Assembly (NCBI GenBank): GCA_014904985.1
Contig: MU129081.1
Coordinates: 58,697 to 122,696 of the forward strand
Length of the DNA: 64,000 nt
Source: Hydnum rufescens UP504
Taxonomy: Eukaryota; Basidiomycota; Agaricomycetes; Cantharellales; Hydnaceae
Direction: 5' to 3'
Positions 63,540 to 64,000 of this stretch are shown one piece after another. How positions within the stretch are numbered: the first letter of the stretch is position 1; each line of letters begins with the position of its first letter. The notes below the pieces were generated by a model, which was not told where the DNA came from, ran no database searches, and worked only from the letters and a program-made list of their open reading frames with translations. A program made the position numbers and the translations under genes.

Positions 63540-64000
63540 CATGTCCAATAGGGGGCTTCATGGTAGAAAAAATGGAGACAAAACTGTCACAAAACTGATG
63601 CAAAACTGGCTCAGTTTTGCCTGAGTTGTGATCCCTGGTTTTCCTTCAGTTTTGCTTTCTCAAAAGGCCTTCATGGTAGAGAGCCCAGAACTGGCTTATG
63701 AGTATGCTGAGTGGAGTGTGAATCATGCTTTGTCATTAGGGATGTTCATGGGAGTGAAACTGGAGCAAAAGTGTGACACAACTGAAAAATCAAAACTGGA
63801 AAAGACTTGGCAAAACTGGGCAAAACTGGAACAAAAGTGCATTTTGCTCCAGTTTTGTGAAGCAGCTCCAGAGGTCCAAGTGTCAGAAAACTGGAACAAA
63901 ACTGGGCTCACCCAGTTCTGTAAAGTACAGCCACTTCCAGGGGCACCTTGGTCAGCCACATGGGCTGACCTCAAAAGGAGTACCATTTGAGGTTATTTTG
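63540..64000. repeat. AAAACTGG-type interspersed repeats at the window end
   Basis: Many copies of CAAAACTGG and its complement, in both directions (63578-63640, 63755-63905). CAAAACTGGA and TCCAGTTTTG form a 10-bp inverted repeat with a 17-base loop at about 63822-63858. Both strands are open for over 80 codons with repetitive content (SKMHFCSSFAQFCQVF on the minus strand), which I take as a repeat effect. Confidence 0.6.

Overview
The window looks like nuclear DNA of an Agaricomycete (Basidiomycota). Its genes are split by many short GT-AG introns of about 50-65 nt. The recognisable products are typical of mushrooms: a GH13 maltase, Nic96, Arp5, Sec4/Rab8, Rce1, an FHS-type sugar permease, the INO80 subunit Ies1, DUF6593- and DUF6534-type proteins, and a basidiomycete membrane family carrying an IPANPDVAGIGVR-like motif. 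The sequence is draft quality: it has a run of N at 29704-30145 and many single-base indels inside otherwise well-conserved genes.

Layout. 1-7.4 kb: little at the left end, a small dsRNA-binding-like gene (about 2.6-3.1 kb), a frameshifted GH13 alpha-glucosidase (3.4-5.5 kb) and an ABC-transporter relic on the minus strand. 7.5-10.8 kb: NIC96, the scaffold nucleoporin. 11.0-13.6 kb: two tandem minus-strand cupin genes. 14.1-20.3 kb: ARP5, a Rab8/Sec4-type GTPase, a second copy of the ARP5 3' end and a second Rab gene, which together form a tandem duplication. 20.9-25.4 kb: the CAAX protease RCE1 (minus strand), a dimeric alpha/beta-barrel-like protein and a DUF6593-type protein.

25.5-48 kb: a tandem array with a period of about 3.35 kb. 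Each unit has a plus-strand multi-pass membrane gene and an unidentified minus-strand coding segment. Two stretches (30.85-33.25 and 35.9-38.4 kb) are near-unreadable copies of clean units, stretched by about 28% and 40% through scattered extra bases. The N gap has the same sequence on both sides. These points suggest that part of the array is an assembly artefact. The last, partial unit is split by a 1.57-kb element with about 60-bp imperfect terminal inverted repeats.

48.4-54.5 kb: an FHS-type (fucose/hexose) permease with three tiny exons, a ricin-B-like protein (minus strand) and IES1. 54.5-64 kb: a decayed DUF6534 gene, then a repeat-rich end holding the 3' part of a Ty1/copia element (minus strand), a purine-rich minisatellite, dispersed LTR-like repeats and hairpin-forming short repeats.

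How the genes relate. Arp5 and Ies1 both belong to the INO80 remodeller. Rab8/Sec4 works in exocytosis, and Rce1 matures CAAX proteins at the ER. I see no operon-like or biosynthetic cluster. The strongest themes are repeated tandem duplication (cupin, ARP5-Rab, membrane array) and a clear sequence-quality problem that must be separated from real gene decay.
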